NCBI GenBank assembly: GCA_024230295.1
Contig: JAAERN010000069.1
Location: 1-33,751, forward strand
Source: Planctomycetota bacterium
Lineage (GTDB): Bacteria; Planctomycetota; Phycisphaerae; Phycisphaerales; SM1A02
DNA: 33,751 nt
Direction: 5' to 3'
The position numbers were made by a program, and so were the translations under genes. Positions 31,484-33,751 of the stretch are shown one piece after another. The notes beneath the pieces were generated by a model. The model ran no database searches. It had not been told where the DNA came from and worked only from the letters and a program-made list of their open reading frames with translations. Position 1 is the stretch's first letter. The number at the start of each line of letters is the position of its first letter.

Positions 31484-33688
31484 TCAGCAGTCGATGCCGA
31501 AGGCACCCAGCACGATCAGAATGTCGTCAACCGTGTATTCGGTGCCGAATCCGGCGATGACGCGGAGGATGTCTTCAACGTCCACGACTCCGTTGCCGTC
31601 GATATCGCCGACGCACATTTCACAGTCGATCGATGTGATTCGGACACCATCAAGTCCCGCCTCGACGACCGAGCCATCGCCCACATCACTGGCCTCGAAG
31701 GAGACACGGAACTGGCTGCTCGGATCGATGCCGGCAATCGAGCCGATGTCGAACTGAACGACGTACCAGCCGCCCGAAGACTCCGGACCGCTCGGCCCGA
31801 CCTGCTCCAACATCGTCCACGAACTTCCGCCATCATCCGAAACCCTGACGGTGAAGATGTCTTCGTTGGGCGCGGCGCCATAGTCGTTGGAGTACCAGCG
31901 GTGGTATTCGAGGATCGAATCTGTCGATGAGGCATCTAGAATCGGTGAGATGAGCGTGGTGGTTCCGCCGTCAACGTCACTGTTTCCTGAGACGTTGTCC
32001 GTGACGAAGCACTGGCCGCTGCCGTCGTTGTCGGTTGGTGGATCGCCACGCGAACCGCCACCGGCGGGTGTGCCTCTGCCCCATTGGCCGTCGGTGCAGT
32101 TGTTGTCGACCGACCATCCCAGATCTGTTTCGAAGGAGTCTTCGAACGTCGTCAGGATATCGTTGGCAGACATGATCGAATCGGATACCGGCGTGGTACT
32201 GAATCCATCGGTCGCCATGACGGTGGCTTCGAAGTCAACGATGTTGCTGCATTCGGTGGCGCCGAAGGTTGCCCTGAGGATCGCAGGATTCCCGGGCGTC
32301 TCTATGCTCATTGAAGACTCGCTCCATCCCGATCCGTCGTCCCATCGGAGTACGGAACCATCAATGTCCAACTCGCCCCCAGAGGCCAGTGTTGCCTGAA
32401 TGCGAAAACTGTCACCGCCCGCCGGATTGAGCATCTCGGGTATGGCGTCGATGACGGTGGCGACTACGGTTGGCTCTTCAATGCTCCAGACGAACAGGCC
32501 GCGTTCAAGGTCTGAACCGATGACCGTGCCACTCGGGAAGAGTGGATAGTTGCTCCAGAGGCCATTGAACTGGGCTGCGTCACTGTCTGGATAGGTGTCG
32601 AACCACGCTATCTGCTCGGGGTTCAGCCGATCGCTGATGTCGAAGATACGAAGGCCACTGCGGTAGTTGGCTTGATACATCGTGTCACCCCTGATGTACA
32701 GGTTGTGGTCGATGGAGATCGAGCCTGTGGTGCACGTGCCGACTTGTATGGGATTCGAGAGGTTGCTGACATTGAGAATCCGAGTCGTTGTGGTTGTCCC
32801 GGTGTACTGCTCATCCAACTCGTCGTTCAGATAGAAATACTGATAGTCCTCGGTAAGCCAGCCCTGATGCGAGTAGTTGTTGTTGCTGTGCTGCATCTCG
32901 GAGATGACAAAGATATTGCTCTTGTCGGTGACATCGACGATCGACAGGCCAGTCTCGTTCCAGCCGCCGTTGAATCCGGCGCAGCAGAATGCGATCTCGC
33001 GTCCCTCGTATTGGGAGCCGGGTGGGTAGGTGACGATCTGTACGTCGTGGACGTACTTGGTTATCCACGAGCCGACGTATGGCGGGTTCGTTGGATTTGC
33101 GTTGAGGTCATAGATACGGAGACCATTGTCGCCACCACCGCTTCGGTAGAGGTAGCCGCTGTCTGTGTTGATAGCGACATTGTGTGTCGCGCTCGTTCCT
33201 CCGGTGTCGACTGTGTTGACGAGCGTGACGACACCGAGATCGATGTTCGCCATGCTGACGACCTGAATACCGCTGCCGCCTTCGCTCACGATGTAGGCGT
33301 AGACGCCATAGGTCTTCATGTCGCGCCACAGGCTGTTCGGGCCGGAGATCTTCTCGACGATGACCGGTGCTCCCGGATCGGAGATATCGACGAAGCTGGT
33401 GCCGTCGGAGTCGCCGATGATGGCGTACTCCTTGCCCGACGGGGAGACGTAGCCCCAGCAGTCGTTCCCGGTATCGGCGCCACCGAGGTCCTCAAGCGAG
33501 AGCCACGACTGAAGCGTGATATCGCCATAGGAGTCGTAGAGTCCGCGGATTTCCTCGCCGCTGCTTCGTTGCCACCCAGTACCGCGATACGGACCAAAGC
33601 GGTCGTTGACCTTGGGGTCGTCGGTATGCGCAAACGCGAGCCCGACCACCGAAGCGGCCAAGGTCCCTGCAAGACAGATACGCAGCAT
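31484..33688 (-). CDS. Choice-of-anchor-B (LVIVD-type) secreted protein with dockerin-like tail
   Basis: A 734-residue secreted protein starting at the ATG at 33688, which follows GAGAGGAG, with a signal peptide MLRICLAGTLAASVVGLAFA. Residues about 30-410 match the choice-of-anchor-B family: repeated 'SFVDISDPGAPVIV', 'GLRIYDLNA', 'GLSIVDVTD', 'RILNVSNLSNPIQVG' and 'GLRIFDISDRLNPEQIAWF' units, which are LVIVD propeller blades. A second part (about 530-690) is a jelly-roll-like beta module (SFETDLGWSVDNNCTDGQWG-like start). The end has a dockerin-like half GDIDGNGVVDVEDILRVIAG and a second half whose calcium loop is degenerate. Family proteins are exported and anchored by varied C-terminal signals; here the dockerin-like tail takes that place. 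Confidence 0.9.
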   Translation of the reverse strand: MLRICLAGTLAASVVGLAFAHTDDPKVNDRFGPYRGTGWQRSSGEEIRGLYDSYGDITLQSWLSLEDLGGADTGNDCWGYVSPSGKEYAIIGDSDGTSFVDISDPGAPVIVEKISGPNSLWRDMKTYGVYAYIVSEGGSGIQVVSMANIDLGVVTLVNTVDTGGTSATHNVAINTDSGYLYRSGGGDNGLRIYDLNANPTNPPYVGSWITKYVHDVQIVTYPPGSQYEGREIAFCCAGFNGGWNETGLSIVDVTDKSNIFVISEMQHSNNNYSHQGWLTEDYQYFYLNDELDEQYTGTTTTTRILNVSNLSNPIQVGTCTTGSISIDHNLYIRGDTMYQANYRSGLRIFDISDRLNPEQIAWFDTYPDSDAAQFNGLWSNYPLFPSGTVIGSDLERGLFVWSIEEPTVVATVIDAIPEMLNPAGGDSFRIQATLASGGELDIDGSVLRWDDGSGWSESSMSIETPGNPAILRATFGATECSNIVDFEATVMATDGFSTTPVSDSIMSANDILTTFEDSFETDLGWSVDNNCTDGQWGRGTPAGGGSRGDPPTDNDGSGQCFVTDNVSGNSDVDGGTTTLISPILDASSTDSILEYHRWYSNDYGAAPNEDIFTVRVSDDGGSSWTMLEQVGPSGPESSGGWYVVQFDIGSIAGIDPSSQFRVSFEASDVGDGSVVEAGLDGVRITSIDCEMCVGDIDGNGVVDVEDILRVIAGFGTEYTVDDILIVLGAFGIDC

Positions 33689-33751
33689 AAATACTCCTCT
33701 CAGGCCCCTCGCCACGGGTCACAGTACATGCGCCATAGATCACGCGCCATA

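Noticed and set aside
30911-31930. 339-codon plus-strand frame
   Set aside because: Overlaps the YcjF-like gene in another frame and is antisense to the choice-of-anchor-B gene; no ribosome site and no domain.
1-33751. CRISPR array, insertion sequence, integrase or att site
   Set aside because: No regularly spaced repeats, transposase or recombinase motifs were seen; the only repeats are hairpins, the 11-base tandem repeat and the gene relics described.

Overview
The window looks like a chromosomal segment from a planctomycete, most likely of the Phycisphaerae type. The signs are several secreted proteins ending in a dockerin-like calcium-binding tail (GD.NGDG..D.DDLL..L..WG), a PEP-CTERM-like tail (PAPAG..LLG..RRRRRR), a formylglycine-type sulfatase, Cys-rich GACC repeats, and a tRNA whose CCA end is not encoded. 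The placement is an inference; no marker gene allows species-level assignment. I see no IS element, integrase, CRISPR array or rRNA.

Layout. 1-3390: 3' end of tRNA-Val(CAC), a lipid-linked sugar flippase-like membrane protein, upp, and a secreted Cys-rich dockerin protein with a good promoter and terminator. 3402-5843: a solitary adenine-type DNA methyltransferase (minus) and a YSC84/SYLF lipoprotein (plus). 5844-7032: no believable protein, but a strong candidate for a large structured non-coding RNA of about 1.03 kb. Its ends pair in a 24-bp long-range helix, the interior is dense in hairpins (several with GAAA or UUCG loops), and it ends in a textbook intrinsic terminator. This is the most interesting object in the window.

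7033-10968: a small protein with a phage-like look, an ankyrin protein coupled to a STAS anti-anti-sigma factor, a sulfatase, and then two gene relics. One is a GNAT acetyltransferase tail with in-frame stops, the other a STAS tail. Both have intact relatives elsewhere in the window. 10969-14635: a 1076-residue secreted HExxH protein with dockerin tail, and a decayed secreted dockerin gene. 14831-18390: a B12-binding radical SAM protein, a GNAT acetyltransferase and a RarD/EamA permease.

18415-23019: a large M6-type secreted metalloprotease with vWA-like, dockerin and Notch-repeat-like modules, a dockerin relic, and a HAF-repeat dockerin protein. 23043-25433: an AhpD-like protein, a secreted thioredoxin-fold protein and a methyltransferase. 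25435-29094: a feoA-feoB iron-uptake operon continuing into a small membrane protein, a DUF2520 protein and a minimal zincin, with a perfect 8-bp-arm palindrome in the feoA leader. 29111-33688: a PEP-CTERM protein, a 71-residue unknown protein, a YcjF/DUF697-type membrane protein, and a choice-of-anchor-B (LVIVD-like) secreted protein with dockerin tail.

Working together: many genes serve the cell surface or exterior (proteases, sulfatase, dockerin proteins, PEP-CTERM). The clear pathway units are feoAB for ferrous iron and upp for pyrimidine salvage. Function statements rest on motif recognition by eye; no database search was run.
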